Positions 63,484-64,000 of a DNA stretch of 64,000 bases are shown piece after piece; position 1 is the stretch's first letter, and each line of letters begins with the position of its first letter. Below the pieces are notes generated by a model. The model was given only the letters and a program-made list of their open reading frames with translations, was not told the DNA's origin and did no database searches. The stretch comes from Fragilaria crotonensis (lineage: Eukaryota > Bacillariophyta > Fragilariophyceae > Fragilariales > Fragilariaceae), in NCBI GenBank assembly GCA_022925895.1, contig JAKSYS010000050.1:62001-126000 (forward strand), given 5' to 3'. Both the position numbers and the translations under genes were made by a program.

Positions 63484-64000
63484 GGTGCGCAGTTAATACG
63501 TAGTAGTGCTGTGCAAATGAAAATGTGCGATTGAAACGAGATCTCGTAAGAAGACAATCGAAGTGTAGGATGATCGGGGATGAGAGTGCTTAACGTGCGA
63601 CAATACTCATAATGACTCATGTCGAGGCGAACCGCTGCGAAGCATACCAATGGCTGGAACATTCTGGCGCAGGTGACGACGCAACACGAATTCGTGACTG
63701 CAGGACCGCAGCAAACAACGAAACAACGGCACCGGTGTACTATTCTGTATTCGTGGAAATTACTGACTTGTAGTCTACAGTACTCCGTACTCCAGTAGAT
63801 CTCATGCCGTACTTTGTGATAGGGTTCGAGTTAACGGAACCTAGCGACGCGCAGGTCGGCATAGGGTTCAGGTTAAACACGACGTGACCGTTACGGGGCA
63901 CGCCCCCAGTAGGTAAGTGTCTAGTACGACACTGACTACTGCTTAGTGTGTCTATAAACGGTACAGCAATACAATGCTGTCTACCGCTACAGACAACGAT
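63484..64000. other. Right edge, no gene seen
   Basis: A short minus ORF (63480-63662) is unsupported. ATAGGGTTC-GAGTTAA-type words occur twice (63,821 and 63,861). GTAC words at 63,777-63,790. Confidence 0.4.

Overview
The window looks like nuclear DNA of a pennate diatom, most probably Phaeodactylum tricornutum or a close relative. The reasons are the small GT-AG introns (about 70-400 bp), dense gene packing on both strands, and presequences made of a signal peptide followed by an A-F motif, the diatom plastid-import signature (SAF-S at 22.5 kb, AAF-S at 7.0 kb). Stramenopile-type mobile elements (a copia-like LTR element, a CryptonS-like transposon) and nuclear genes for mitochondrial MCC and ClpX fit the same picture. 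Species assignment is an inference; no rRNA or tRNA gene was seen.

Layout. 0-24 kb is gene-dense: a partial Ser-rich nuclear-type gene (-), MCC beta subunit (+), a stramenopile-type unknown (+), a Vti1-like SNARE (+), a plastid pheophytinase/dephytylase-like hydrolase (+), proteasome beta 2 (+), a small membrane protein (+), mitochondrial ClpX with three introns (-), a low-complexity protein with KELKEMT motifs (+), a GNAT (-), a one-TM protein (-), a bacterial-type beta-helix protein (+), a plastid-type YkoF protein (-) and EB1 with an 11-nt microexon (-). 24.5-27.2 kb is a candidate DNA transposon with 33-bp inverted ends that carries a 73-bp satellite. 27.8-31.2 kb holds a START-like gene and a PfkB kinase (both -). 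31.2-42.5 kb is repeat-rich: MITEs, a Crypton flanked by 27-bp palindromic repeats, and a young LTR element around one host membrane-protein gene. 42.6-49.9 kb is a cluster of three related cell-surface protein genes, one a 1335-residue Ser/Pro repeat protein. 50.5-57.0 kb is one very large ATXR3/SDG2-like histone methyltransferase gene carrying HMG-box, CW and Tudor-like segments. 57.3-63.5 kb holds a CIA30 protein, a histidine phosphatase, a GT64 glycosyltransferase, a MaoC-like remnant and a small TM protein.

Frame breaks. Several well-conserved host genes (MCC beta, Vti1-like, the SET gene six times, a small gene at 63.4 kb) are interrupted by single-base frame slips. All are in the same direction (one base missing) and nearly all lie in homopolymers. 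The simplest reading is homopolymer compression in the sequence rather than gene death.

Gene-poor stretches are rich in GTAC-containing palindromic words (AGTACT, GGTACC, GTACTGTAC). The genes do not form operons. The visible functional themes are plastid proteins (hydrolase, YkoF, possibly CIA30 and the 38-kb membrane protein), mitochondrial leucine catabolism and proteolysis, surface proteins, and chromatin.
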